Part shown: one piece after another, positions 27,873 through 37,133 of the stretch
Layout: each line of letters begins with the position of its first letter
How positions within the stretch are numbered: position 1 is the stretch's first letter
DNA from: Paraglaciecola chathamensis S18K6
GTDB lineage: Bacteria > Pseudomonadota > Gammaproteobacteria > Enterobacterales > Alteromonadaceae
Reading direction: 5' to 3'
NCBI GenBank assembly: GCA_000314955.1
Contig: BAEM01000045.1
Location: 1-64,000, forward strand
DNA length: 64,000 nucleotides
Made by a program: the position numbers and the translations under genes
Notes under the pieces: generated by a model
Databases searched by the model: none
Seen by the model: the letters and a program-made list of their open reading frames with translations, nothing else
Told to the model about the DNA's origin: nothing

Positions 27873-29012
27873 CTAATAGCTACCGTGGGTGTTATTTTCA
27901 ATTTCATCCACTGTTACCTTGCGCCACATTTTAACGTAACACCAAGTGGTGTAGCCCAGAATCAAAGGGACAAAGATAATCGCCGCGACAAACATCACGT
28001 TTAAGGTCATATGGCTAGACACTGCATCCCACATGGTTAAACTGACGTCAGGATTGGTGCTAGATGGCATCACAAATGGGAACAAGGATGCGCCAGCAGT
28101 CATTATTACGCCCACTAGCATCAAGCTAGAGGAGGCCAAGCCAAGTGCAGGTTTGCCCATTTTTGAAAACAGCAAAGCAAGCACCGCCATGGCAAAAGCT
28201 AATATGGGAAAAACAATGGTCAGCGGCACAGCACTGTAATTATTTAACCAGGCACCAGGGGCTGTCGTCACAACCTTACCGATGGGATTGGCGTAACTTT
28301 GGGTGTCTGGCATGCTAACAATTTGATAGCCGTTCATGTTTGCCACCCAAACACCTGCTGCAGCAAATAGCGCAATAAACGCCAGTAATGCATAGCGGCC
28401 ATATTGCCCAGAACGCGTAGCTACATCACTATCAGTACGTAACTGTAACCACATACCCGCATGCCCCATCAACATGGTAATGCTAACTAAGCCGGCTAAG
28501 ATGCCAAATGGATTAAGTAAACCGAAGAACGAACCTTGGTAACTAGCACGCAGCAAGTTGTCGATATTAAACGGCACCCCTAAAAACAGGTTGCCAAACG
28601 CAACACCGAATACTAAAGCTGGAATGGCACTACCGCAAAACAGCGCCCAGTCCCAATTGTTACGCCAGCGGTACGTATCAATTTTACTACGGTAATCAAA
28701 CGCAAGAGGGCGAAAGAATAAAGCAAACAAAACTAGGATCATGGCAAAGTAAAAACCTGAAAATGCCGCCGCATACACCATGGGCCAGGCCGCAAATAAC
28801 GCCCCACCAGCGGTAATGAACCACACTTGGTTTCCGTCCCAGTGGGCGCCAATTGTATTGATGACTGTTCTGCGTTCGCTGTCCGTTTTCCCCACAAGGC
28901 GTAATAACATTGCCACGCCCATGTCCATACCATCCGTTACCGCAAAACCAATCAGTAGAATACCAATGAACAGCCACCACAATAATTTCAACGTTTCGTA
29001 ATCAAAAATCAT
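27873..29012 (-). CDS. cydB: CydB, cytochrome bd ubiquinol oxidase subunit II
   Basis: A 379-residue polytopic protein, the same length as E. coli CydB. It starts MIFDYETLKLLWWLFIGILL and has the conserved DGMDMGVAMLL and HWDGNQVWFITAGGALFAAW segments. It forms the heterodimer with CydA that oxidises ubiquinol and reduces oxygen at high affinity without proton pumping. The start overlaps the cydA stop by 4 bp and has AAGGAG. It is followed by cydX. Confidence 0.95.
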   Translation of the reverse strand: MIFDYETLKLLWWLFIGILLIGFAVTDGMDMGVAMLLRLVGKTDSERRTVINTIGAHWDGNQVWFITAGGALFAAWPMVYAAAFSGFYFAMILVLFALFFRPLAFDYRSKIDTYRWRNNWDWALFCGSAIPALVFGVAFGNLFLGVPFNIDNLLRASYQGSFFGLLNPFGILAGLVSITMLMGHAGMWLQLRTDSDVATRSGQYGRYALLAFIALFAAAGVWVANMNGYQIVSMPDTQSYANPIGKVVTTAPGAWLNNYSAVPLTIVFPILAFAMAVLALLFSKMGKPALGLASSSLMLVGVIMTAGASLFPFVMPSSTNPDVSLTMWDAVSSHMTLNVMFVAAIIFVPLILGYTTWCYVKMWRKVTVDEIENNTHGSY

Positions 29013-30595
29013 GCGTTTGCTCCTTGTTCGTCATTGGGTTGTTGGTTGATTTGCTCAAAATGATATTTATTAGTATGCAGCGAACTAGGCCCCTGTTTCA
29101 CAAAGCGTAACATCAGCCAGCCCTCCACGATTGCCAGCCCTGTGTAAAACACAATAAAACCCGCAATACTGATCAGTAAGTCATTTGTGGTCAAAGACGA
29201 GGTGGCTAGAAAAGTCGGTAATATTTCCGATATCGCCCAAGGTTGCCTACCGTATTCAGCGACTACCCAACCAAATTCAATGGCAATCCATGGTAACGGA
29301 ATACTGAATACTGCCGCCCAGAGTAGCCAGCGTTTTTGCTCGATTACGCGGTGGGCGTTGTAGTAGAACGACAACACAAATACCACCAGCATGATCATGC
29401 CGCAGCCCACCATGATTCTAAACGACCAAAACATGGGGCCTACTTTCGGGAAGGAATCTTTCACCGCTTGTTGTATTTGTGCGTCAGTGGCATCAACCAC
29501 CGTCGGCGTGTAGCGTTTAAGCAGTAAGCCGTAGCCCAAATCGGCTTTTAAGGTATCAAAAGTGGCGACGTTCTCTGGGGTGTCCTGGCCGTTTCTGAGT
29601 TTCTCTAAATACTCATACGCCAGCATACCGTTGCGAATTCTTTTTTCGTGTTTTACTTCTAAGTCGTCAATCCCTATCACTTCTTCATCAAGCGAGCGCG
29701 TCGCTATTATGCCCATGGCGTAGGGAATTTTAACCGCTGCGTAGGTCACCTGCTCTTCTGAGTCAGGAAAACCAAATAAGGTGAATGCTGCTGGCGCTTC
29801 TTCGGTCTCCCATTCAGCCTCTATAGCGGCAAGCTTCACTTTTTGAACTTCACCTACCTCATACCCAGACTCATCCCCCAATAGAATAACGCACAATATT
29901 GACGCTAAACCAAACCCACAAGCCACCGAGAATGAACGCTTGGCAAAGGACACATCACGCCCTTTAAGGATGTAGTAACTGCTGATGCCTAACACAAACA
30001 TGGACGCCGCCACATAGCCTGCGGAGACGGTATGAATAAATTTAACCTGCGCAACTGGGTTAAATACCAACTCAGCAAAGCTCGTCATCTCCATGCGCAT
30101 GGTTTGATAATTAAACTCGGCCCCGACAGGATTTTGCATCCAGCCGTTAGCGATTAATATCCACAGTGCCGATAGGTTGGTCCCCACAGCCATCAAAAAA
30201 GTCACACCCAGATGCTGTCTGCGGGTCAATCTATCCCAGCCTAGGAAAAACATCCCCACGAAGGTCGACTCTAAAAAGAAGGCCATGAGCCCTTCTATCG
30301 CTAAAGGCGCACCGAACACATCCCCCACATAGTGTGAGTAATAAGACCAGTTAGTGCCGAATTCGAACTCCATCGTCAGGCCCGTTGCCACGCCCACCGC
30401 GAAGTTAATGCCGAATAGCTTGCCCCAGAATTTTGTCATGTCTCGGTATATTTCTCGGCCTGTCATGACGAAAACCGACTCCATGATCACCAAGATCCAG
30501 GTCATGCCCAATGTTAAAGGCACGAATAAAAAATGAAACAGAGCGGTGATCGCAAACTGTAATCTCGATAGATCCACGAAGGTTTCATCTATCAT
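29009..30595 (-). CDS. cydA: CydA, cytochrome bd ubiquinol oxidase subunit I
   Basis: A 528-residue subunit carrying haems b558, b595 and d. The N-terminal SRLQFAITALFHFLFVPLTL holds the conserved His for haem b595. The quinol-binding Q-loop is present (GDESGYEVGEVQKVKLAAIE, then AEWETEEAP), and its length fits the long-Q-loop E. coli type. It is the first gene of a compact cydABX-DC run, with an AAGGAG site before the ATG. The promoter region carries a perfect 24-bp palindrome and an FNR-like box, which fits oxygen- or stress-dependent control. Confidence 0.95.
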   Translation of the reverse strand: MIDETFVDLSRLQFAITALFHFLFVPLTLGMTWILVIMESVFVMTGREIYRDMTKFWGKLFGINFAVGVATGLTMEFEFGTNWSYYSHYVGDVFGAPLAIEGLMAFFLESTFVGMFFLGWDRLTRRQHLGVTFLMAVGTNLSALWILIANGWMQNPVGAEFNYQTMRMEMTSFAELVFNPVAQVKFIHTVSAGYVAASMFVLGISSYYILKGRDVSFAKRSFSVACGFGLASILCVILLGDESGYEVGEVQKVKLAAIEAEWETEEAPAAFTLFGFPDSEEQVTYAAVKIPYAMGIIATRSLDEEVIGIDDLEVKHEKRIRNGMLAYEYLEKLRNGQDTPENVATFDTLKADLGYGLLLKRYTPTVVDATDAQIQQAVKDSFPKVGPMFWSFRIMVGCGMIMLVVFVLSFYYNAHRVIEQKRWLLWAAVFSIPLPWIAIEFGWVVAEYGRQPWAISEILPTFLATSSLTTNDLLISIAGFIVFYTGLAIVEGWLMLRFVKQGPSSLHTNKYHFEQINQQPNDEQGANA

Positions 30596-30673
30596 GTTAA
30601 AGGCTCCTTGTGAGGTCGCTTTAGCGACGCAAATTTTCAGTGTAATCTGGGGATAATATTACTTTAACTTCTA

Positions 30674-30697
30674 AAGTTTCAGTAATTACTGAAACTT
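30674..30697. promoter_or_regulatory. Perfect 24-bp palindrome upstream of cydA
   Basis: The half site AAGTTTCAGTAA is followed directly by its exact complement. It lies 79 bp upstream of the cydA start and about 270 bp upstream of the LysE-like gene. Its length and perfection are typical of an operator for a dimeric repressor. I do not recognise the regulator. Confidence 0.55.
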
Positions 30698-30770
30698 CAT
30701 TAACTTTACTCCTATTGGTCATTTTATGTCAAGAGAAGGCTTGTATTTAAATACGTCAATACGCGTGTTA

Positions 30771-30784
30771 TTGATCTGCATCAG
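30771..30784. promoter_or_regulatory. FNR/EtrA-like box in the cydA-lysE intergenic region
   Basis: TTGATCTGCATCAG matches the FNR consensus TTGAT-N4-ATCAA at nine of ten positions. It lies about 176 bp upstream of cydA. FNR-family control of cytochrome bd genes is well established in gammaproteobacteria. The distance is long, and it could equally serve the divergent gene. Confidence 0.45.
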
Positions 30785-30963
30785 GCACAGCTAAAGCGCT
30801 TTATACTCGCAAGACAGAGAGTGTTTCTCCTGCTGGTAACTCAGCTGATTTCAACGTAAAGTACGCGCAGCTAAATAAGACATTTACGCAAGCCGCTAAT
30901 CTCATCATACAAACTTGAGGCGTGCTTTAGATGACATTTTCAATAAAACGCTTGGAACACAGC

Positions 30964-31593
30964 ATGGACATTCACGCTTACCTGATTTTTTTAACCACCA
31001 CCATCATCGTATGTATGTCGCCCGGGCCAGCGGTAATTACGATCGCTTCTCAAGGAGCACGTCATGGGGCAAAAAAAGCGCTTTTTGGGGTGACAGGTGT
31101 TGCCAGCGCAAATGTGGTTTATTTTCTGTTATCCGCGACTGGGATCGCCTCACTACTGGTTGCGTCAAACCTAGTGTTTTCAATTATTAAGTGGGTTGGC
31201 GTGGCGTACTTGGTCTATCTTGGATTAAACGCTTTATTCAGTAAAAGCGGCGGCTTAAGAATAAACAAAAGCACTAGCTCAAACACCAAAGGGGTTGCCC
31301 TGTTTAGTCAGGGGTTTATCGTAGAATTGGCAAACCCTAAAGCACTGCTCTACTTTTTAGCCTTATTGCCACAGTTTATTGATGTTGAAAAACCTATTTT
31401 ACTGCAGTTATTTATCATGGGGGCTTCGTGTTTGGTGGTCGATTTGCTGTCGTACACCATGTATGCGTATATAGGACAAAAGCTTTCTAGCGGCTCGGTT
31501 AAAGCCTCTATCGTAAATCTAATTAACAAATCAGCAGGTGGTTTTTTACTGTTTGCGGGCATTAAAATGGCAGCGGTCAGTTCAAACGTTTGA
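30964..31593 (+). CDS. LysE/RhtB-family amino-acid exporter
   Basis: A translocator of about 209 residues with six hydrophobic segments and the family's start: MDIHAYLIFLTTTIIVCMSP, then GPAVITIASQGARHGAKKA and GVAYLVYLGLNALFSK. The FVELANPKALLYFLALLPQF block is typical of RhtB. It exports amino acids or homoserine lactone-like compounds across the inner membrane. I chose the ATG at 30964, preceded by GGAAC, over 30931. It is divergent from cydA and otherwise alone. Confidence 0.88.
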   Translation: MDIHAYLIFLTTTIIVCMSPGPAVITIASQGARHGAKKALFGVTGVASANVVYFLLSATGIASLLVASNLVFSIIKWVGVAYLVYLGLNALFSKSGGLRINKSTSSNTKGVALFSQGFIVELANPKALLYFLALLPQFIDVEKPILLQLFIMGASCLVVDLLSYTMYAYIGQKLSSGSVKASIVNLINKSAGGFLLFAGIKMAAVSSNV

Positions 31594-31637
31594 GGTTTTT
31601 CCGGTCACTTCCCTACTGCGTATTCAGTCTCAACGAT

Positions 31638-31985
31638 TTAACCACTGAGCCGTGTAATATGCCATAGCTCACCAGCTGGCCCCGATAAGTAAATTACCTT
31701 GCCCCAAGTTTCTTGTTGAATAGGTTCGTACTTATCGACTAACTCGCCCATACTTTCGATTTGCTTGAGCGCCGCATTAATATCTTTGACGATAAGCTGC
31801 ATCATTAGATTCTCAGCGAGCGCTTGGTTATAAAAATTCTGCAAAAAGAACGTGCATTCGCCCTGACTAAAAATGCATAACTGATCATTTACCGGATCTC
31901 TGCTAAAACCTAATGCCTGATAGAATGTTTGAGAAAAAGCGAAGTCTTTAGACGGGATAAACAGACGAATATCAGTGGGTTGCAT
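31638..31985 (-). CDS. VOC-family (glyoxalase/bleomycin-resistance-like) protein
   Basis: A 115-residue protein of a single VOC module pair: PTDIRLFIPSKDFAFSQTFY at the N-terminus, then LCIFSQGECTFFLQNFYNQA, and SGPAGELWHITRL at the end. The ATG has an AAGGAC site. VOC proteins bind a divalent metal and act on or sequester small molecules; metal ligands are not all recognisable here, so it may be a binding protein. It lies next to the degraded GNAT gene, both on the minus strand. Confidence 0.82.
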   Translation of the reverse strand: MQPTDIRLFIPSKDFAFSQTFYQALGFSRDPVNDQLCIFSQGECTFFLQNFYNQALAENLMMQLIVKDINAALKQIESMGELVDKYEPIQQETWGKVIYLSGPAGELWHITRLSG

Positions 31986-32023
31986 AGCTTGTCCTTTTTG
32001 GCGTATTGAGTGTTAGCTTAAGT

Positions 32024-32573
32024 TCATAGCGCTAGGTGTAATAGTGGATAAGGCTTACCTTGGCCGTCGAGTTCAGAGCGCCCAACGACTTTGAACCCAA
32101 TACGCTGATAAAAACCCAGCGCTTTCGGGTTTTGCTCGTTAACGTCCACCTTTGTTGCTTGCTGTTTCGCTATTGCATTATTTATACCAATCCGCATTAA
32201 TAAGTGCCCCCCTCAGAATGCGTCCAGCGGTTTTTGATTAAGGCGTCACTATGTAGTAATGGTTGTTCCCTTTCAAATAGTGAGAACGCAGAGCAAAAGC
32301 CGCTGGGGCATTCCTTGCAGGCGAGACAAACAACATCTAGATATTTTGCGCATGCACCCCGCAAAACCCTATCATTTCGCCAGAGCTGCTTTTAATGCAG
32401 CGCAAATCAACAGCATCAAAATAATGCTGTAAAATTAGCGGCTTTAATTCAGCGATATCCTCTTCAGGAAGAAAGTCATGGGTGGCACGCACTGCACCTT
32501 ACCAAATGGCGATCAACGCTGAGTAATCGCTCTGTGTTACTGTGTGAACAACCCAATTAATATTCAAAATCAT
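32024..32573 (-). pseudogene. GNAT acetyltransferase, disrupted by nonsense codons and a MITE
   Basis: Reading the minus strand from 32573, the translation follows a GNAT protein: VTQSDYSALIAIW, stop, GAVRATHDFLPEEDIAELKP, LILQHYFDAV, GFCGVHAQNI, stop, MLFV. The stops are TAA at 32499-32501 and TAG at 32337-32339, both where Glu is expected (single G-to-T changes). Then 142 bp of MITE copy 4 replace the acetyl-CoA-binding loop. The frame resumes beyond it as NAIAKQQATKVDVNEQNPKA and LGFYQRIGFKVVGRSE to a TGA at 32024. It is clearly a dead gene. No single frame spans the region. Confidence 0.85.
32184..32325 (+). repeat. MITE-like dispersed repeat, copy 4 (left part only)
   Basis: Matches 9852 to about 9993 of copy 2 closely, from ATACCAATCCGCATTAATAA through GGGGCATTCCTTGCAGGCGAG, where similarity stops abruptly. 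The right half of the element and the right terminal repeat are missing, together with the central part of the GNAT gene. This suggests insertion followed by a deletion that removed both. Confidence 0.85.
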
Positions 32574-32614
32574 ATTAATAACGCTTACGTCCTAGTGCAG
32601 AGTAATTTAACCAA

Positions 32615-34999
32615 TTAACGTTGCAATGTTTGTAGCTTAGATTGGTATTGTTGTGCCTTGTCATTCTGGCCAGTTTTGCGTAAATAACTGATAAGGGCAC
32701 TCATCACATCCCCATCCCTCGGCCAGCGCTGATGGGCTTTTTCCAATTCACTAATAGCGAGCTTGATCTGATCTTGTTGCTCAAGTCCAACCGCATAAAT
32801 ATAGGCAAAAGACGGCATTGCTTCATCGCTGTGTGCCGCTATTTTTAAGTTACTCAGGGCTTGCCCATATTGTTTCTGACGAATTTTGAATAAACCTAAC
32901 GCATGATTAGCTTGAGCGTTGTTCGGTTCAACTTTCAACGCCTTACTCAAATATCCCGCGCCTTTTTCATCTTGACCTTGCTGACGGTAAAATTCAGAAA
33001 TTTGAATTAACACAGGTATATAACTGGGTTCAATTTTATACGCGGTTATATAAGCCTGCTCTGCGCCCGCTAAATCGCCTAGCTGAGTGTTTAAATTGCC
33101 AATGGCCAGCTGAGTAATAGGTGAATCAGCATTTATCTCAAGCATTTCACGATATTCGTTTAGCAAGGGCTGTAGATTAGCTTTGTCGCTGCGAGACAAC
33201 TGTCCTAGGCTATCGGTGAGTAATCGCGCCATTTCAAAACGCACTGACTTACTGGGCTCATTCAGCTTTTGGCTTAAAACCTGCCAACGAGCTTGGGGGC
33301 TTAGGATTTCCAGCGACTCTACCGCAGCTCGGCGCAGCAAAGCGCTGTCACTCTCGAGATTTTCAAGGGCAATATCTACCCCTTGTTGCGAGCGGTACTG
33401 GCTCAAGTCTGCCAACAAAGATGCTTGTCGCAAGCGGCTGTTAGCTGGGTTTTGTATAAAGGCGATCGCTTGTTCTAGGCCTTCAGGCGTACCATCTTGC
33501 ACCTGCTGGCGCGTAGCTTGCCATACATTCGAATTTGTATTGCTACCCCATACTTTTTGGCTCTTCTGGCGCCAATGATCATCCTCTTTATCGTGACACG
33601 CCAAGCACGTTTGCGGCTCACTTGAGTCACCATTAAAGCTCAGATCAGGAATTAAAAAGCTGTGATCGCGCCTGTCGTCTACGCCCATATAGGTTTTTTC
33701 AGGCATATGACAATTCACGCACATAGCGCCTTCGGTTTGTGGCGCATGGTGGTGATGCTCAGGGCTGTTAAAAGTTTCTGCTTGATGGCACTGTAAGCAC
33801 AAGCCATTGCCTTGAATTTTGACCTTACCTGTGTGGGCGTTATGGCAGTTTGAGCACGTCACACCAGCATGCTGCATTTTACTTTGCATGAACGAGCCTG
33901 CGACAAACACCTCTTCATTTATGCTGCCATTTACATGGTAAAACGGTGCGCGGATCCACTCCAGCCGGTTGTCATCGACGAAACGTTGCTGGGGCTGCTT
34001 AGCATGAGGATTGTGGTTACTTTTACCGTGGATGTCCTGATAATTCTTTTTGGAATTTGCAGCTGTTTTATCATGGGTGTCTTGATAATTCTTTTTGGGA
34101 TTTGCAGCTGTCTTATCATGGGTGTCTTGATAAGCTTGCTCAGTGTTAGTGAATGGTTGGGTTAATGGCGTGCGCAACGAATGGCAACGCGCACACACAT
34201 TAATTTCACTGTTGTTTGGTTTTCCATCGGCATGGGCAATCGGATTATTCGGGCTAAACGAAAAGTTTTTTAGCGCGGGTAAGGTTTGACGAAAGCCTGA
34301 ATCTTGCGCGCTCAGCGCCCCCTTTTTTGCTAGCTTGATGTGTTGCCCTGCGGGCCCGTGGCAACTCTCACAGGCGACGTTTACTTCACTAAATTGCGTA
34401 GCAAATGTATTGCTTTTCGGCTCAAAATTGCGTTTGAGATCAGTTGTATGACAATCCGCACAGCGGCTGTTCCAGTTTTGAAAATGACGCTGCCAAAAGA
34501 AAGGATGTTCAGGTGTGATTTTTTCAATAGGTTGTAAATGAAACCAACGTTGTCCGCCCTCTTCTTTGCTGCGGCTGTCCCAAGCAATATTAAACGCTTG
34601 TAACTTCCCCTCACCCACATCGACTAAGTACTGCTGTAGCGGGTAAAAACCGAAGGTGTAGGGCACATCAAAGGTTTGGACTTTATTCTGTTTGTTGGTA
34701 GTGGTTAACTTGTACTGACCATCTTCAACAAAAAAGCGGGTCGCTATGTCGTGAAAGTTCACTTCAATATCATTGAAATCACCTAGCACAGTGTCTTTGT
34801 TCGCCGTTTGCATGGCTTTGAAATGATCGGACTGTTGCCACTGGTCATATTCACTTTGATGGCAACTTTGGCATGCTTGCACGCCAATATAATCTGACTC
34901 ACCTTTTACTTGTGCCCAAAGCAAAGTATGGCTAAAAAGGAACATCAAGCCCAATATAAAGGGTAATATACCACGCAACACTTTTTGCTCGCTCCCCAC
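32615..34999 (-). CDS. Octahaem c-type cytochrome with TPR domain
   Basis: A 794-residue exported protein with eight CXXCH haem motifs: CQSCH (43-47), CADCH, CESCH, CARCH, CSNCH, CLQCH, CVNCH and CLACH. The signal peptide spans about 11-30 (ILPFILGLMFLFSHTLLWAQ). After about residue 500 a helical part takes over: HEAT-like repeats (LLRRAAVESLEIL, SVRFEMARLLTDSL), then TPRs (YIPVLIQISEFYRQQGQDEK, AQANHALGLFKIRQKQYGQA). This layout occurs in periplasmic multihaem proteins of unknown electron partners; homology to the cytochrome c554/NrfA superfamily is likely for the haem part. The GTG start has a GGGAG site. A 15-residue tandem repeat lies between haems 4 and 5. Confidence 0.85.
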   Translation of the reverse strand: MGSEQKVLRGILPFILGLMFLFSHTLLWAQVKGESDYIGVQACQSCHQSEYDQWQQSDHFKAMQTANKDTVLGDFNDIEVNFHDIATRFFVEDGQYKLTTTNKQNKVQTFDVPYTFGFYPLQQYLVDVGEGKLQAFNIAWDSRSKEEGGQRWFHLQPIEKITPEHPFFWQRHFQNWNSRCADCHTTDLKRNFEPKSNTFATQFSEVNVACESCHGPAGQHIKLAKKGALSAQDSGFRQTLPALKNFSFSPNNPIAHADGKPNNSEINVCARCHSLRTPLTQPFTNTEQAYQDTHDKTAANPKKNYQDTHDKTAANSKKNYQDIHGKSNHNPHAKQPQQRFVDDNRLEWIRAPFYHVNGSINEEVFVAGSFMQSKMQHAGVTCSNCHNAHTGKVKIQGNGLCLQCHQAETFNSPEHHHHAPQTEGAMCVNCHMPEKTYMGVDDRRDHSFLIPDLSFNGDSSEPQTCLACHDKEDDHWRQKSQKVWGSNTNSNVWQATRQQVQDGTPEGLEQAIAFIQNPANSRLRQASLLADLSQYRSQQGVDIALENLESDSALLRRAAVESLEILSPQARWQVLSQKLNEPSKSVRFEMARLLTDSLGQLSRSDKANLQPLLNEYREMLEINADSPITQLAIGNLNTQLGDLAGAEQAYITAYKIEPSYIPVLIQISEFYRQQGQDEKGAGYLSKALKVEPNNAQANHALGLFKIRQKQYGQALSNLKIAAHSDEAMPSFAYIYAVGLEQQDQIKLAISELEKAHQRWPRDGDVMSALISYLRKTGQNDKAQQYQSKLQTLQR
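34032..34133 (-). repeat. 45-bp in-frame tandem repeat inside the cytochrome gene
   Basis: Units at 34032-34076 and 34077-34121 differ at a few bases, and a partial third unit follows. They encode YQDTHDKTAANPKKN-type 15-residue repeats, hydrophilic and basic. In-frame length means copy-number change would not break the protein. Confidence 0.8.
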
Positions 35000-35798
35000 C
35001 TCGTTACTCCCTTACTTTCTTGCTTTTACACGCTAATTCGCTATACAGATAAATCGGGGTGCGTATGTCTAAGTTTCATCAAGAATATCGATTCGCATCT
35101 ACATACTTCGCCTTTACAAACTAACCAAACATAACATGTTGTTTATTCACACAAATGTAACATGCATTAGGCTACAGACAAAGAAGCGTCGTAGTGCATA
35201 TCGTATTTTAATGTCCCTCGACAAGGATATAGCAACGCCTGTCTGAGCAGTAAAGATTAAAAATGAATTCATGCCGCATGCGTTACCAGCTAACGTGCAT
35301 GTCACAATAAGCGTCAGCGAGTCGCCTTTCGCGGTTACATCGCCTGATGACATGAAAAGATCGTAACGTGAAAAAGCGCGTGAACTGGAAAAAGCTCTGC
35401 GGCGTTAAAGCAAGTTCAGTAGCGTTCCGCTTGCCTGTTTCCCTCCTCATTAACTCGTTCATTTCATGCAGTTCAAAGCCACGATATATAGCAAAGGCAA
35501 TAGCCAAAAAACACAAGTCATACAAGACCCTTTGAAATGTCTTTTAGTCACAAGGATTAACCACAGCATGACCTGATTGATGGCTTGGTCACAGTTTATT
35601 TTACGAGGGGCTGGGCATAAAAGAGAAACAAAAGTTTACAGATAGCGTGTCAAAGTTCAGAGCTAATTACGTCATTTTACTGTTAATCCATTGTCATCAG
35701 TTGGTTAAAAAATTAGATTAAAACATAGACTTCCCGCTTATTTATAAAAGCTATTATCGGATGAAGGTCGTTTATTTTCGCGTTTCACAGGACAACAC
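35000..35798. other. Long intergenic region upstream of hmgA
   Basis: About 800 bp with no gene I can support. A minus-strand frame at 35283-35525 (80 codons, MYDLCFLAIAFAIYRGFELH) has an AAAGGG before its ATG but no recognisable family, so I leave it unannotated. The last 150 bp are AT-rich and should hold the hmgA promoter; the cytochrome promoter is at the other end. Confidence 0.45.
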
Positions 35799-37103
35799 AT
35801 GAGCACAAACACTGAGCTTTCATATTTAGCCGGTTTCAACAACGAACACCAAACAGAAGCCCTACCAGGTGCGCTCCCTGTAGGGCAGTTCAGCCCACAG
35901 CGCTGCCCATATGGGCTTTACGCCGAGCAATTTAGTACCAGTGCATTTACGCGCCCACGTCACGAAAACCGGCGCACGTGGACTTACCGAATTCGCCCTT
36001 CTATTGCCATGGGTGACTTTAACAAAATGGATAAAGGCGCTGTGTGCTCAGGGCCTATCACCGAGGTGGATTGCCCGCCCAATGTCATGCGCTGGGACGC
36101 TCTACCCATCCCAGAAGCCCCAACAGACTTTATTGATGGCCTAACCACCATGGCGGCCAACGGTGATGTGCGAGGTCAATCAGGGATCGGTATTCATGTG
36201 TATACCGCCAACCAAGGTATGGGCGATCGTTCGTTCTATTCCGCTGACGGCGAGTTACTCTTTATTCCTCAACTTGGGGAGTTTATGGCGATAACCGAAA
36301 TGGGCAAGTTAGCCATTAAACCTGGGGAAATCTTGCTAATCCCGCGAGGCATAAAGTTTAAAATTGAGCCCATAAATGGCCCCATAAGGGGTTACCTGTG
36401 TGAAAATTATGGCAGCCCAATGGAGCTAGCCGAGCGCGGGCCCGCTGGCGCAAACGGCTTCGCTAATCAAAGAGACTTTGAATATCCCGTAGCCTATTTT
36501 GAGGATAGCGAAGAGCAACACACAGTTGTGGCTAAATTTTGCGGTGAGTTGTACCAGGCCAAACAAAATCACAGCCCGTTTGATGTAGTGGCGTGGGTTG
36601 GCAACAGCGCACCTTATAAATACGACTTGTCCCGTTTTAATGTGCTCAACACTGTCAGTTTTGATCACCCCGACCCATCAATTTTTACCGTTTTAACCTC
36701 GCCTAGTGGTGAAACAGGCGTAGCCAATGTCGATTTTGTGATTTTCCCACCACGCTGGATGGTGGCCGAAAATACGTTCCGCCCACCTTGGTACCACAGA
36801 AACTTTATGAGTGAGTTTATGGGCTTGATTGAAGGCACATATGATGCCAAAGAGAAAGGCTTTGCCCCCGGCGGTATGAGCCTACATAACTGTATGACAC
36901 CCCATGGCCCAGAGGCCGACGTATTCGAGAAAGCCACCCAAGCTGAGCTTGTCCCTCAGCGCTATGAAAACACCATGGCATTTATGCTTGAATCACGTTA
37001 CATCATTGCACCGACAGAATTTGCCCTTAACACGCCCCAACGCCAAAAACAGTATTTGGCCTGTTGGGGCGACCTTAAAAAACATTTTAACGGCCAGCCA
37101 TAG
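35799..37103 (+). CDS. hmgA: Homogentisate 1,2-dioxygenase
   Basis: A 434-residue enzyme that opens the homogentisate ring to maleylacetoacetate with Fe(II) and oxygen, the central step of tyrosine degradation. It starts LSYLAGFNNEHQTEALPGAL, the family hallmark. Iron-ligand regions lie in the C-terminal domain: WYHRNFMSEFMGLIEG (His and Glu) and LHNCMTPHGPE (second His). The ATG has an AGGA site. It is the first gene of hmgA-fahA-maiA, which together convert homogentisate to fumarate and acetoacetate. Confidence 0.96.
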   Translation: MSTNTELSYLAGFNNEHQTEALPGALPVGQFSPQRCPYGLYAEQFSTSAFTRPRHENRRTWTYRIRPSIAMGDFNKMDKGAVCSGPITEVDCPPNVMRWDALPIPEAPTDFIDGLTTMAANGDVRGQSGIGIHVYTANQGMGDRSFYSADGELLFIPQLGEFMAITEMGKLAIKPGEILLIPRGIKFKIEPINGPIRGYLCENYGSPMELAERGPAGANGFANQRDFEYPVAYFEDSEEQHTVVAKFCGELYQAKQNHSPFDVVAWVGNSAPYKYDLSRFNVLNTVSFDHPDPSIFTVLTSPSGETGVANVDFVIFPPRWMVAENTFRPPWYHRNFMSEFMGLIEGTYDAKEKGFAPGGMSLHNCMTPHGPEADVFEKATQAELVPQRYENTMAFMLESRYIIAPTEFALNTPQRQKQYLACWGDLKKHFNGQP

Positions 37104-37133
37104 CCACCAGTGAATAACATAGGAATTAATATC

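Noticed and set aside
35283-35525. 80-codon minus-strand frame upstream of hmgA
   Set aside because: It has a possible ribosome site but no recognisable domain and an odd basic composition; not enough to call a gene.
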